Below, in pieces: positions 12,001-20,929 of a stretch of DNA of 64,000 bases. The position numbers and the translations under genes are program-made. Position 1 is the first letter of the stretch. Each line of letters begins with the position of its first letter. Under the pieces are notes generated by a model, which saw only the letters and a program-made list of their open reading frames with translations, ran no database searches and was not told the DNA's origin. The stretch is from Halocaridina rubra (lineage: Eukaryota; Arthropoda; Malacostraca; Decapoda; Atyidae). The stretch spans positions 62,001 to 126,000 of the forward strand of contig JAXCGZ010022677.1 of assembly GCA_037179515.1 (NCBI GenBank), read 5' to 3'.

Positions 12001-13079
12001 CGTAATAATTTACCAGATAATGGCTAACATTTACATAATACCTGACAAATACTCCCCCAACTGGAATACTTACATACATTTGAAGTTATCACTTTTAAGA
12101 TAGTTGAAAGCATCACCTTCAAATGGTTCACATACAAAGGCATCTTGTTTTGTGGGCTGAAGGCCTAGACATTCTTCTGCAGTTCTCCACTGTGGATTCA
12201 ATTCATTTTCCACACAAGCCTGAAAAGATATTAAACAGCCACAGGACATGGAAAAGAGATAATACTGTGCTGTGAGCTCACGGTATTGTGAATAGCATAG
12301 CTTATATTATCAAAAACAGCATAAAATATCATGGTATTATCCAATGATATTAAGGACAGAAATAGTGTAGTGCTAGAATGCTCGACTTGGGAGGTGACGG
12401 ATATTTTTAAAATGGGCAAGGTCCTCAGAGCAGAAGATCCTTGTTCATTTACCCTGTGATGGACCCCAGCCAGGAGGTGGGGGGATTGTGGCAGCCCATT
12501 ACCCAAATGGAGAGAAGAGGAGTGATCGGGGTTTATTAGTTTCTGATGAATGTGTTTTGACTCGGTCACCCCCTTACAAGGAAGACTGCGGCCATTGTTT
12601 ATGTTGTAATTGTATGCATATAATACAATTTGATTTGATTACAACTGGAAAAATGTGATATTATCTTCTTTTAAGTTTGTAAGTGGACAAAGATTATTGT
12701 ATCAAAAGATAAAAATCTGACAACACCAGGAGTACCCCTTAAGCAAAGCAGCCAAAATTTTCACTTATCTTTCACTTAATTAGAAAAAAAAATTGAGAAA
12801 AATATCTATTTTGCACTTCACAAGAAAAAATATTATAAGAAAACTATCTTTCACTTCACTAGCAAAAAAATACAGTACAGTATTATAAAAAGTTATCTTT
12901 CACTTCAATATAAAAAATATTATAAGAAAGCTATTTTTCAAATCATTTTAAAAAATATAATGAGAGAATTATCTTACCTGATATGCACATACAAGACTCG
13001 GCTCACATGTCTCCTTTGTCAGACCATCAGGTATAACGAAAGATAGTGCAGCCTTTTGCGAACACATAGAACTCTCCAT
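1..13079 (-). CDS. TOPBP1: TOPBP1 (DNA topoisomerase 2-binding protein 1), N-terminal part, ten exons, gene continues past left edge
   Basis: This is a scaffold that reads phosphorylated partners through BRCT domains. In the known family, BRCT0-2 bind the phosphorylated RAD9 tail and Treslin, and the protein activates ATR-ATRIP in replication stress and supports origin firing in the nucleus. Coding exons on the minus strand are 13079-12978, 12219-12074, 11342-11102, 10204-9994, 8732-8511, 7076-6939, 4198-4016, 2065-1718, 385-168 and 86-1. All junctions are GT-AG and the frame is continuous, giving about 631 residues. BRCT0 covers roughly residues 35-120, BRCT1 120-210, BRCT2 210-300, BRCT3 355-460, and BRCT4 starts near 530. 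The linker after BRCT3 keeps the DEDLLxQY motif I recall from vertebrate TOPBP1. Later BRCT domains and the ATR-activating domain would lie outside the window. Introns hold a hAT element, an I-like LINE and several SINEs. I see no frameshift or stop in the exons. Confidence 0.93.
168..385 (-). CDS. TOPBP1: TOPBP1 coding exon 9 (BRCT4)
   Basis: The acceptor is ttgcag and the donor GAT|gtaagt. It encodes GKMFTLSGYNQ and on to EAAEVVTISYIQDCLNAD, matching the first half of BRCT4. It ends in phase 0. Confidence 0.85.
1230..1432 (-). repeat. SINE family B copy (tRNA-derived)
   Basis: The copy matches those at 14465-14680 and 54985-55165. Read on the minus strand, it has a tRNA-like head with box A and box B. 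The shared body reads 'ggctaggacggtgcctt' on the plus strand. Confidence 0.75.
1543..1650 (-). mobile_element. LINE 3'-end fragment related to the LINE inside the Copia element
   Basis: The plus-strand text (acgggt, then tgccctcatca, then ggcac-aggaaaa) is a diverged match to the 3' ends at 23733 and 59757. It lies in TOPBP1 intron 8, just beyond the exon 8 donor. Confidence 0.5.
1718..2065 (-). CDS. TOPBP1: TOPBP1 coding exon 8 (BRCT3 second half and linker)
   Basis: The acceptor is ttatag and the donor ACG|gtaatg. It carries PHVVYPSWIVESIRLK (BRCT3 tryptophan) and the linker motif DEDLLHQY. It is 348 bp and phase 1 at both ends. The donor (+5 G missing) is weaker than the others. Confidence 0.92.
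2157..2330 (+). repeat. SINE family A copy (tRNA-derived), near full length
   Basis: The head is tRNA-like: box A 'tagttcagtggtagagc' and box B-like 'gggtcaatccca'. The body follows with 'ttaggaagggtatc', 'agctccaa' and a tail 'cacccccattt...'. At least 15 other copies lie in this window. Confidence 0.85.
2855..3055. repeat. Short dispersed repeat family E copy
   Basis: It shares 'ttgtccacttac', 'gacccaagca-ggtgg', 'gagtgatca-ggt', 'tttgactcagtcaccccac-ttacaagg' and a TGT-rich end with copies at about 12415, 34785, 37525, 38085 and 58825. It is about 190 bp long and has no clear tRNA head, so its class is unknown. Confidence 0.75.
3045..3640 (+). pseudogene. Decayed LINE reverse-transcriptase C-terminal region
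   Basis: With several frame changes, the plus strand reads ALKQLLGVRKTTSN, then KYSQHKFFHKMWDERC, then HGRLPLEERLCSCGVVQT and HVVEECVLTQ. This is the C-terminal zinc-finger-like tail (CxCG...H...C) of a non-LTR retrotransposon ORF2. It lies in TOPBP1 intron 7 beside a family E repeat and is dead. Confidence 0.7.
4016..4198 (-). CDS. TOPBP1: TOPBP1 coding exon 7 (BRCT3 first half)
   Basis: The acceptor is acacag and the donor TTG|gtaagt. It encodes FLDGCIIFLSGFGEK and then NAGGATRFSQLTPSVSHIII, the TOPBP1 BRCT3 pattern (GG-RF-QL---V-H-I-G). It is 183 bp and phase 1 at both ends. Confidence 0.93.
4428..5178 (-). mobile_element. hAT DNA transposon, 751 bp, internally deleted, with 8-bp target duplication
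   Basis: The 8-bp direct repeat ctctaggg flanks the element at 4420-4427 and 5179-5186, as expected for hAT insertions. The ends are inverted: left 'caggggcttttcaacct', right reverse-complement 'caggagttttcaacct'. The inside holds the C-terminal end of a transposase on the minus strand, described separately. It sits in TOPBP1 intron 6. Confidence 0.9.
4784..5062 (-). pseudogene. hAT transposase C-terminal fragment (ZBED/SCAND3-like)
   Basis: The minus strand reads QEEFIYFVNDSSACDLYAK, then after a one-base slip in an A run KSLVRFWCEITKSYP, then FPSVYLCETRFSSLLVLKSK, LNSRLNAEVDLRSALAKTAP and a stop at 4786-4784. This is the hAT dimerisation region, where FP---LCE--FS-L---K---R-RL is the known signature. 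The rest of the transposase is missing. Confidence 0.85.
5205..6775 (+). mobile_element. 5'-truncated I-like LINE with RNase H domain
   Basis: The main open frame is 5212-6222. It contains an RNase H domain with YYTDGSVNQETGASAAAF, the glutamate of LQTELVAIANAL, the LILSDSKGALQAI aspartate, and WIPGHVGIKGNEEADQAAK. The D-E-D-D catalytic set is therefore present. RNase H inside ORF2 is known in the I, R1 and related LINE groups. After an in-frame TAG (6220-6222) the same frame continues to a TAA at 6451-6453 through a CTFC...H...C zinc-knuckle-like tail. The A/C-rich 3' part ends at an AAC run near 6768. Codon use is C-rich, unlike the AT-rich flanks, which suggests a fairly recent arrival. 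The endonuclease and RT are absent. Confidence 0.85.
5212..6453 (+). pseudogene. LINE ORF2 C-terminal part (RNase H plus zinc knuckle), one in-frame stop
   Basis: This is the coding remnant of the I-like LINE. Residues 1-130 are the region between RT and RNase H, about 135-275 the RNase H fold, and then a linker. The TAG interrupts just before IIRECTFCQVASPHPLLHY and the ECDSF motif. The ATG at 5212 is probably not a true start, because the frame simply begins at the 5' truncation. Confidence 0.8.
6770..6905 (+). repeat. Dispersed repeat family F copy
   Basis: It shares 'aaggcaagtcacctaat', 'ccccaacct', 'atttatggggttatttat', 'ggagttctggggattactc' and 'agatcccta' with copies at about 13870 (inverted), 31040, 35135 and 36640. 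It is about 130 bp long. It contains cctaa/ttagg-like runs. Confidence 0.7.
6939..7076 (-). CDS. TOPBP1: TOPBP1 coding exon 6 (linker between BRCT2 and BRCT3)
   Basis: The acceptor is gtttcag and the donor ATG|gtaagt. It is 138 bp and phase 1 at both ends. It encodes a low-constraint linker (VPPDISVVSTIMNETG to MLEEHG). It is placed by splice sites, frame and position rather than by a domain. Confidence 0.8.
7449..7645 (-). repeat. SINE family A copy with internal partial duplication
   Basis: It is on the minus strand. It starts at the palindromic tail ccccattcgaatgggg, and the 'ggggtggacacaggttg...ttcctaatg' body block occurs twice in a row. Confidence 0.8.
8511..8732 (-). CDS. TOPBP1: TOPBP1 coding exon 5 (BRCT2)
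   Basis: The acceptor is gacag and the donor ATG|gtaggt. It encodes GGIYSASLDMHDTSILIV and the BRCT2 tryptophan in MCLTPDWINDSVEIG. It is 222 bp and phase 1 at both ends. Confidence 0.92.
9199..9732. other. Purine-rich intron stretch with an unexplained long open frame
   Basis: This part of TOPBP1 intron 4 is strongly G/A-rich on the plus strand at 9330-9500. It gives a 177-codon open frame on the minus strand whose product is Ser/Leu/Phe-rich. I recognise no domain, and composition alone explains the frame. Confidence 0.3.
9994..10204 (-). CDS. TOPBP1: TOPBP1 coding exon 4 (BRCT1 end, BRCT2 start)
   Basis: The acceptor is tgcatag and the donor ATG|gtaagt. It holds the conserved BRCT1 tryptophan in TGEWLTSVW and then the YKCPVFKKLVICVS start of BRCT2. 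The exon ends in phase 1. Confidence 0.92.
10316..10465 (+). repeat. SINE family A copy
   Basis: It reads ggtagttcagtgttaaagc (box A-like), then 'gggcatccagccttaat', 'ctggctccaa' and 'cccctattagaatggggac'. Confidence 0.8.
10735..10925 (-). repeat. SINE family D copy
   Basis: It is the reverse complement of the repeat at 35510-35740. Shared blocks are 'aattgggc-gt', 'ggtgatt', 'aggtc--cctg-ttattca', 'ggagatcac' and 'ggtc-acatgatt'. Confidence 0.7.
11102..11342 (-). CDS. TOPBP1: TOPBP1 coding exon 3 (BRCT0 end, BRCT1 start)
   Basis: The acceptor is tttccag and the donor ATG|gtaaat. The exon carries IVIGPRCLLSCLHC and then the BRCT1 core with LTGFEKEKKEIFRNII and SVTHLVADTVGSPKYM. This is the clearest single match to TOPBP1 BRCT1 (a THL-VA/G-----KY signature). 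Confidence 0.92.
11396..11545 (+). repeat. SINE family A copy (diverged head)
   Basis: It has a degenerate box A (cacagtagttaaaacg), then 'cagctccaacctgtgtcc', 'acccccattaaggggatta' and 'cagtaacataaaatggc'. It lies in TOPBP1 intron 2. Confidence 0.75.
12074..12219 (-). CDS. TOPBP1: TOPBP1 coding exon 2 (BRCT0 start)
   Basis: The acceptor is ttttcag and the donor is TAT|gtaagt. The exon starts in phase 0 and ends with two bases of an Ile codon. It carries ...PFEGDAFNYLKS, which aligns with the 'PF...F..LK..GCRIVGP' opening of vertebrate BRCT0. Confidence 0.85.
12415..12640. repeat. Dispersed repeat family E copy
   Basis: It reads 'ttgttcatttaccctgtga', 'caggaggtgg', 'gaggagtgatcgggg', 'tgtgttttgactcggtcac' and 'ctgcggccattgt'. 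It lies in TOPBP1 intron 1. Confidence 0.75.
12978..13079 (-). CDS. TOPBP1: TOPBP1 coding exon 1
   Basis: The start ATG is at 13079-13077, with an A-rich context before it. It encodes MESSMCSQKAALSF and on to ...LVCAYQ, 34 residues, then the donor CAG|gtaaga. The exon ends in phase 0. Any non-coding exon upstream cannot be placed from sequence alone. Confidence 0.85.
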
Positions 13080-13442
13080 TGTTACAAAATTCCAGTCTCA
13101 AGAGCAAGTCATTTTAGTATTCAACTGCAGTAGAAACACAGATCAAATCCTAATCTCGATTTTCTAAGAAGTTAATCAGAATCTCGATTTTCAAAGTAAT
13201 GAATCAATTCCTCGACATTCAAAGTTTCGTGGAGGTAACTGCAAGAGAAATAATTTCAGAAAAGAAAAAATAAGACCTGTACATGAACTGAGGCTTCAAG
13301 ATAAAAATAATCATGTATAAAAAGAAAAATACCAAAAAAATTAGTTCTATTCCCCTAATATTTTATGCCGCTTAAATAGTTTTTTTTTTTTTTTTTGGTT
13401 CTTTGAATAAATCTGACCTGCAAACCGTCATAAATTGCATGC

Positions 13443-13495
13443 TTTTAGGGTAGGTTAGGTTAGGAAAAATTATGTTAGCTTAGGTTAGGTTATGA
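13443..13495. repeat. Short TTAGG-type runs upstream of TOPBP1
   Basis: 'taggttaggttagg' and 'ttaggttaggtta' lie close together, with another run at 13960-13975. TTAGG is the usual arthropod telomere unit. These are only two or three units long and part of ordinary dispersed repeats. Confidence 0.6.
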
Positions 13496-13869
13496 ATAAT
13501 TTCAAGCAGATTGTAGGTCAGATTCAATAAAAAATAGAGGAAATTTAATCATGGCTGTTTTAATTTTTTCAATGCCTTGTATTATCACATCATCACTTGG
13601 GGGTGTATAAGTAAACGTTCACCATATATTTCTTTATGTAAAGGATATGTGTTCAATCTTGATCAGAGGAAAGAATTGTCAGAACAATAATTGTAACAAC
13701 CACTGGGAGTGAATTCCATTGACAACATGTACACTATAGTAGTAGTAGGGCATCCACCCATTATTCTCCAGCTCTTACCTATCTCCACCCCAACTCCAAT
13801 GGGGATTAATTGTGACAAAAACTTACCCTAATATTATTTTTACTAAAATGGGGGATGTAAGTGAAAATT

Positions 13870-14045
13870 TACCCCATGTATACAGGATCTGTTATCATCA
13901 GATTGTGTAAAGGTGAGTAACCCCAAGAATCCAATATAAATTTAAATAACTATGTAACTTGTTAGGTTAGGTTAGGTGACTTGCCTCGTAAATATAAATA
14001 ATCCTAGAGAATTCTGGGTTTACTATGCAAATATAAGGGTACGAC
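13870..14045 (-). repeat. Dispersed repeat family F copy (inverted)
   Basis: It contains 'gagtaaccccaagaatcc', 'gttaggttaggttagg', 'tgacttgcc' and 'gtaaatataaataa', the reverse complement of the family F layout. Confidence 0.6.
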
Positions 14046-14106
14046 TACAGAAGGTAGGATTCAGCAATGAGATTAACGGTATGTACTTCTATAAGTCGTG
14101 CCTCTG

Positions 14107-14400
14107 AAGGAGTAATATATTCCTACCTGGTAACTTGGCTAGTTGTCTGGAAATTTCAACTAATGTCATTACTGTATGAACAAGTCTCCATGTTTTTGAT
14201 GTTAGGATCATCACAGGACACAGGACTATATTGAGGAGTTATATTTTCCTATCTGGTATTGTAGTTAGTTGTCTGGAAACTGCTACTAATGGCATTATAG
14301 TAAAAGACAACCACCCAGATTTTTTTATACTAAGATGATCATAAGCCACAGGACTATATTGAAGACTTAAACATTATGACTCCTCTGCATGATATTGGAA
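14107..14400. repeat. Tandem repeat, about 125-bp unit, 2.3 copies
   Basis: Units beginning near 14107, 14231 and 14358 share 'tattcctacctggta-ct-g', 'agttgtctggaaa', 'actaatg-cattat', 'gatcat--ca--acacaggactatattgaagagtta'. They are diverged by roughly 15-25 percent by eye. Confidence 0.7.
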
Positions 14401-14464
14401 TAATAGCTTAAAAATTACCAACACTAATGATGAATAGCATATCTTTCTTTTATTAGATTTATGA

Positions 14465-14680
14465 TCGGATTTGACATCAATGATTCCCTCTCCTATTAGG
14501 GGCTAGGACGGTGCCTTCTAATGATGGACTTTGGTGCTAGGACGGTGCCTTTTGGTTTTGGCAGCGTGACCATTACCTGGGTGAATGCTCTCTCTAACCT
14601 CTGGCCGTGGAGTCTCGAACCAAGGACCTGACGAATCAGTCACGCGTACTACCAATCCGGCCACGGCGGCCATACCTTTC
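14465..14680 (-). repeat. SINE family B copy with clear tRNA head
   Basis: On the minus strand the head reads 'ggccgccgtggccggattgg', with box B 'ggttcgagactcc' 45-55 bases later. That spacing matches a pol III type 2 promoter. The block 'gctaggacggtgcctt' is duplicated inside this copy. Confidence 0.85.
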
Positions 14681-15377
14681 AAAAGATTACCGTAATGATA
14701 TTAAAATAACCATACGAGATATATTTTGTTCGAGAATACTTTATGCCTTGAAGATGACTAGTTTGGGATTCGAGAGCACGGAATAAAAAAATAGAATAAT
14801 ACCATATTTTTCTGATCATAATGAATGCGAATTAATATGTTCACCTATCTATAATCCTTTCGTAATATTAAAACAAAGATTAATAATTGAATAAATAGTT
14901 CGCAAGACGTAAAAATGACTGTGCGTTAAGCTCCCAGAGCAAACATTCCGAGAATTAACTTAAATAATACCATATTTCCTGACTAAAATGAAGGAGAAAT
15001 TGCCTTCCTTTATTAATTTAGCAACCCTAAATTATGGAGAAGAGAAATATTTTGTTCGAAAAGACTTTTAACCCTCAGTGTCTATGCCTTAGTCCTGTTG
15101 CCCGCCAACTGATTAATTCAATAAGTAAAAGATTTATACATTACCATATTTATCAAACTGTTACCTCGAATGCACTTCCAACTACAAAGTCTATAAATTT
15201 CACAATCCTTGACAATTTAATGAGAAATTATCGAATTCTTGAAGGAGAAATGCACATCCGTATAACTTTTCTCTTCCAAATCTTGCCTTTGAATGTGGTA
15301 TTTTGATATGGTGAACTGTAGAAAACTTACTAACCAATTGAACTTACCAATCAGGTAGATACAATTTGTAGTAAAGT

Positions 15378-17455
15378 AATGACCTAATTGCGCTTACGGG
15401 AAAGAGCAATATGCTCGTAGCTACCCGTCTCCTGGTCGGTTCCATTTCTATATTCATTGTTACTTATCATATTTCCCCATAACACTATAATTTGAGTTAG
15501 CATTAACTACCTCCTCGCTTAGTGACTTCCAATCATCAACTATTCTTACCCTAAAATATAATGCCTTACATACTGGAAAAAAAGCTTTCTTACGAAGCAT
15601 CAAGCTATGACCTCTAGTTCTAGTGCTAGCCATATCAAAATATCGATCCCTATTCACTCTGTCAAAGCCATGAAGGGATTTAAAAACCGTCACCATATCT
15701 CCCTCATTCTTCTAGCTCTGAGTGATGGAACCAAATTCCCTCAGCTTCTCCTCATAACTGAGACTGCGTATTTCTGGCAACAGTTTCGTGGCATGTCTTT
15801 GAACTTTTTCCAGCTTATCTATGTTTTTTTTAAGTGCGGATTCCAAAAAGGGGCTGCATATTCAAGCTTTGACCTCACTTAAGTTACATAAATATTCTGA
15901 GCATTTCCTTGTCCATGTGTCTGAAGGCTACCCTTACATTTGCTAGGAAAGCATATGCTACCCACACTATGCCATTCATATCCATTTCTAGAGACAACTC
16001 TGCCAGTATGTTTACTCCTAGATCTCTCTCATTCTTTGTCTATTGAAATTTTACACCTGCTGTTGAGCATCCAAGCTTGGGCTTTCTGGCTCTTGTACCC
16101 ATTCTCATTACCTTTCATTTTGAAGTATTTAATTTCATTAGCCACGTTTTTGATCACTCATGCAGACTATTTAGGTCTTCCGGAAGTTCACTACCATTGT
16201 TCTCGCCTCCGACTTTCTTCACAATCACTGAATCATCTGCAAACATATTCAAGAATGAACTTACAGATTCTGGTCGGTCATTTATATATAAAAGAAAAAA
16301 ATGACCCTAAAACTGAACCCAGTGGAACCCCACTAACTCTTTTCCATTCAAACAAAGAGTGCCTTACTATAATCCTCTGTTTCCTCCCTTCTAAGTAAGT
16401 TTTTATCCATTCCAAGACATTTCCATCTATTCTCATCATTATTTGCAGCTTCTTAATAAGTCTCACATGTGGAACTGTAACAAATGCTTTTTGGAAATCT
16501 AGGAATATGCAATCCGACCAGTTCTCTCTTGCCTGTAAGGTCCGGCTTACCTCATCATAAAATTTGCCGTTGATCTGCCTTCTCTGAAGCCATATTGTCA
16601 CAATGACAAAAAGCTGAAGGATTCATAATCTCCTATGTCTCTATAGTCTGAGGGGATGGGGTATTTTCTGCTGTAAATACTAACTGAGACTCCTTGTTCA
16701 ATTCTTTGCAGATCTCTTCACCCGTCTCATCGATGGTTCCATCTGCCCTCTTTAACTTTAAAACCTGTTCTTTGACCTTCAGTTTTCCTCTGATAAAGCT
16801 GTAGAAAAGTTTGGGATTTTTGTTAGCCTTCCTTGGTTATATCCCTTTCATAATCTCTCTGCCTCTCTTCTTTTACTTAGGTAATAGTTTCTTGCTCATT
16901 TATAATAATCTGTCAGGCATTTATGCTTTTTCTCCTCCTATACCTTTTCCAGCATTTGTCCCTCCACTGCTTAACGCTCTTATACTCATTATAGAACCAT
17001 TGGTCTCTGGCATTTATAACTCCTATTTTGGTGGAAGGTATGCAACAAGTGACTATGATTTCGTACATTTCTTGTACAGATTTGTTGTCAATAACTGCAA
17101 AAAGCTCGTTAATTTTGATGCAGTCTCCTCTCGGATAGTTCCCCCTCGTGTCCTTTTCAGTGACCCTCTTTTCAGGTAGAACATCTTCAATTATTTGTTC
17201 CATCAACAACACACAGTGCTTACTTTTTCCAATTGGTAGTTCACACTCATTTTTTTTTTCTTCAAAATCCAACACATTATCTGTGAATAATTTATCAAGC
17301 ACCGATAGCTCATCCCGCCCCTGACCCTTTTTGGTTCCAATACATGTTGGTGTAGGAAATTTCCTTGCACACAGTCTAGGAATCTTGCCCAAATGAATCC
17401 TCCCCACCTTGGGTGTCAAGATTTCTCAAGTCTATCTCTCTATGATCAATACATA
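15378..17455 (-). mobile_element. CR1-like LINE, 5'-truncated and broken
   Basis: On the minus strand, from right to left, there is the endonuclease end (GEDSFG, LFTDNVLD, IGKSKHCVLLMEQIIEDVLP) and the linker KQWRDKCWKRYRRRKSINA. Then come RT motifs (SDCIFLDFQKAF, MRIDGNVLEWIKTYLEGRKQ, GVPLGSVLG) and the C-terminal MVTVFKSLHGFDRVNRDRYF. The 3' end reads 'ctttcccgtaagcgcaatta'. The order and text match the element at 62378-64000, so they are one family. Frameshifts separate the segments, and the stretch around 16620-16800 lacks an open frame. Confidence 0.88.
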
Positions 17456-17519
17456 TAAATAAAAAAAAATTACACTTTCTCTCCTGTGCCATGTTAATGT
17501 AGTGCATTTTACACTCCTC

Positions 17520-17710
17520 AGTTTTCTATCAATTGTATTTTAATCTATTAATATATCTTATATTTACCATACTTAATTTTAAGCCATTTTTCTGCTTTGG
17601 CATTTACAATATGCATTGGCAGTCTGTTCCAACTATCAGCTACTCTTTGAGAGAAAAGGTGACTTTGAGCATTGTTTCCTGTAAATCATACAAGTACGAT
17701 CCCTTTATTT
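17520..17710 (-). pseudogene. Second LINE C-terminal fragment
   Basis: The minus strand reads FSQRVADSWNRLPMHIVNAK, then AEKWLK, the typical end of a CR1/L2-type ORF2 (F--RV---WN-LP---V-A). It belongs to a different family from its neighbour at 15378-17455. Confidence 0.7.
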
Positions 17711-17954
17711 ATATTTTTTCATGATATAGGCGCTTGTTTCAGTTTAGGTGCGTTTCTGTAAATACTCCTGTAACAGATGAACTGAGACATATTGAAACAC
17801 TGAACTTCTCATGCCAAACAAAATATTTAAAGAAATAAAATTTAGTACTATTCCTTAAGCATGCAATATAATTTATGCAATTTCTTAGGGATAATTCACA
17901 ACCATTTGAGACATTTCTTCTTAATCTTGCCTTGAGAATACTGTATTGACAGAT

Positions 17955-18230
17955 TAAGACTTATTCATTAGGAAGGAAGCAGAGAGTTTAGCGTAAGGCA
18001 TGCAGTGTATGAGTGGAGTAAGGTTAGGAGTGGGATTCTACAGGGATCAATTTTAAAACTAATTGTGTTCATTATAATGTACATGTAAATGATCTACCGG
18101 ATTTGTAAGTGCATTTTTAAATATGTTTATAGTTAATGCAAATATTTTGAAGAGAGCAAAAGACAAAAAATAATTGTGGAGAACTTTGGAAAGATATAAT
18201 TGATCTGCAAGAGCAGTCATATTAAGTGGC
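17955..18230 (+). pseudogene. Decayed LINE reverse-transcriptase fragment
   Basis: The plus strand reads VRSGILQGSIL, then, after a frame change, the VNDLPD position, then a V/FADD-like stretch 'NANILKRAKDK'. This follows the [11 protein letters not shown]...ND...FADD order of RT motifs. Stops interrupt it. Confidence 0.65.
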
Positions 18231-19120
18231 TAATGATAGTCATTGCTACAAAATGTAGAGTAATGTGAATGTGTATTCATTACCAAAAGAAGAATTTATA
18301 TAATCTGTGAATAAAAGAGATCTATTAGTGAGTGTACAGGTAGAAATGCATATAGATAGTATAGTAAAGGCACCTCTGTCCAATGCCTTGTACTCTCAAG
18401 ATTCCAGTGACTTTTCAAACATATTATGCAAAGTGCTACAGATAATGGTGGAGCACAGTCCCTAAGCTTATATTAGAATATATTACCAGGCTCCAACTCT
18501 TTATGAACATCTAAATTTACCGATGCATTGCATACTTCTTTAGTTGAAATGCTGATGATATCTAATACCAGGCCCGATATTTTATGATGATTCGGTTTTA
18601 CGTCACGAACTCTGCAATATGAGAGTGTGGCGTATTCATTACTGAATATCCCTTTTCATCTGTTTTACAGTCTAATTTCTCTATAACTTAAATCCGCTAC
18701 CAACCCAACCTCACACTGTAAAGAATTTAATGAAGCATTTATGATATTCATATATTTTAGAGTGGCCGTTATAAAGGCAGATTCAAATTGACTTTCCGAA
18801 ACCCAAGAGCATTAGTAATTTTCTTCGGTTCAACATGAAGAAGAAGAACAACAACCTGAATTTGCTGTCTTTATCACGACGCTCTTCCTTCCACATTTAA
18901 AATTTTTACCTCTGTTTAAGCGGCGGTTTGTGTGTTTGCAGTGATTTCTCTCCGAAAATTTTTGTTGAAAGGCTACTGCATTTTGTCATTTTATAGTGTG
19001 TCGATGATTATAAGCTAAAGTTTCTTTGAAAGATTTGAGGTTAGGGCACTAAGGTTGTTCGTGATTCGTGTTATTTTGAGGGTTGAAGCTCGAAGCTATG
19101 AATATTACAATACGCCAATT

Positions 19121-19275
19121 GGGTTAGAGACAGCGGTACCACAATGTTTAGAGCACGCAACTCGATAAGTGCTATCCGCGATTGAGTCCTCAGCAAGGCG
19201 TTAGGATTGGCATCCAGTCTTAATTCCTTAGCTCCAACCTGTGTCCACATCCCCAATAGGGATTAATAGTGATGC
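19121..19275 (+). repeat. SINE family A copy
   Basis: It reads 'agagcacgcaactcgataag', 'ggcgttaggattggcatcca', 'ttagctccaacctgtgtcca' and 'catccccaatagggattaat'. Confidence 0.8.
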
Positions 19276-20727
19276 ATAAATCGGCATATGAATATATGCT
19301 GTTGGATTGTCAGTACTTAGCATACAAATCCATGACTGTAAATGCTTACTTTCGCACCCCAACTTAGGAAAAACAAATATGCAATGTGTTTATTTAGGTT
19401 AGGTTAGATTTAGTTCAATTAATTCACCTCCAGTTAAACGAGGTGTTTATTGAAAGTATTGTTCTTAAAATATGTGTATAATTTATCGCAAAATGAAAAT
19501 ACAGAGCAGTGAAAATGTATATAAATCCATTAAAAAAGCGATCATTTCAATTATATGTTCGGTTTGTTCTTGGGTTGTGACTCGACTAAATACCTAACTT
19601 AACATTTCTTAAGGTCATATAATAATTTTCCAGAGATTTTTTTTCATTTTTGAGAGTGTGAAAGTAAACATATATCTGAAGTGTTTTAAATATTTTTTCC
19701 AATACTCCGTATTTTAACTTCATTCATTGGGGTGTATGTTATTTGCTGTGTAATGGTAATACCATATTTCGGATTTCATTGTTACAAATAACCAGTGGTA
19801 TGAGTTATGGTATTAAGTCCAGCCAGTGCAAGGAAGGTCTTTTCTGGTGGTTATAGTCAATGTTAAGGATTGAAGTTGGGGTATTGGGCGAGATATATTG
19901 GGCAAAAGATATCCAAACTTAGTTCAGGTTGTTTCATATGTTACACAATATTTCTTTAATGTTATTTTTTATTTTTTTATTTCTATGTTCAAGCAACAGC
20001 TGTTGGAAAAGTATATTGTTTTTTATAAGTAAACCCCTTTTTATTGTATGAAATCAGTAATTACATGGTTTCCTAACAGCAGACCACAAGTTAGAAACAG
20101 CAGCAAGGTACTCAAGTGAGAGTACAACGCCTTATAGATGTAAATACATCTGTTGCTTTGATAATATTTGTATTGTGTAATATTAGATGATATATTATGT
20201 AAGGGAAAAGTACACTGCTGAATATATAGGCAATAATGCTGTGTTCATACAGTATAATGCAGAAGTACCAAATATGAAATCTTAGGTTTTGTTACCGAAT
20301 ACAAAGAGGTCCTGATCCTGCCTGTTTGGGATTGCCACTTCAGTAAAGTCTATGGTCACCATTTCTACTAACTATATTCATCTTCCATTGCCTCAGTTTG
20401 CTTTGGCAGTGTTTACTAATCCACTAACTATCCTTACTACATTTTCTTCACTCGCTTTCCACATCCTTTCATATCCCTCTTTAATTCTGTTATGTTTTTC
20501 ATAGCAACTGTTCCACCAACTTTCCTTGTGGTCTTTTTTTTTATCTTATTATATTCTGTATTATTTCTCAGTTTTAATTAAACTTATCCATTACCTTCAA
20601 GCCGCATTCTTATAGACTCTCCCTTTTGCACCTTCTGACTTTTATGTGCCCAAAAGAATTTTGAGTTGGAGAGAATGCACAAATCATGATTCAGAAATAT
20701 AGACATTTGTGTAGGAATAAATTGGGG

Positions 20728-20855
20728 ACCGTGGTAGCTCTAGTTAGAGCACTGGACTCAGGAACTGACATAACCGTCTTTGATCCCACCAAAAGGTGTT
20801 AGGAAGGGCTGCAGTCTGTGTGCACTCCCACTGTAGGGAGTGATAGTAACACATA
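20728..20855 (+). repeat. SINE family A copy
   Basis: It reads 'gaccgtggtagctctagtta' with box A-like text, then box B-like 'tttgatcccacc' and 'ggtgttaggaagggct'. It is the first of two adjacent copies. Confidence 0.75.
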
Positions 20856-20929
20856 AGACATGGAAAAAGTGTAGGAATAATATAGTAATTGATTTTGTAT
20901 AGTGATGCATTATCTGTATTGTGGATTAC

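Larger units (their letters stand above)
13080..15370. other. TOPBP1-RAE1 intergenic region, part 1
   Basis: This is upstream of TOPBP1. I found no host gene. It holds a partial SINE A (13690-13815), an inverted family F copy (13870-14040), a roughly 125-bp tandem repeat (14107-14400) and SINE B (14465-14680). The TOPBP1 promoter should lie near 13080-13300 but no core motif is convincing. 14690-15370 is AT-rich with 'accatattt' motifs recurring. Confidence 0.5.
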
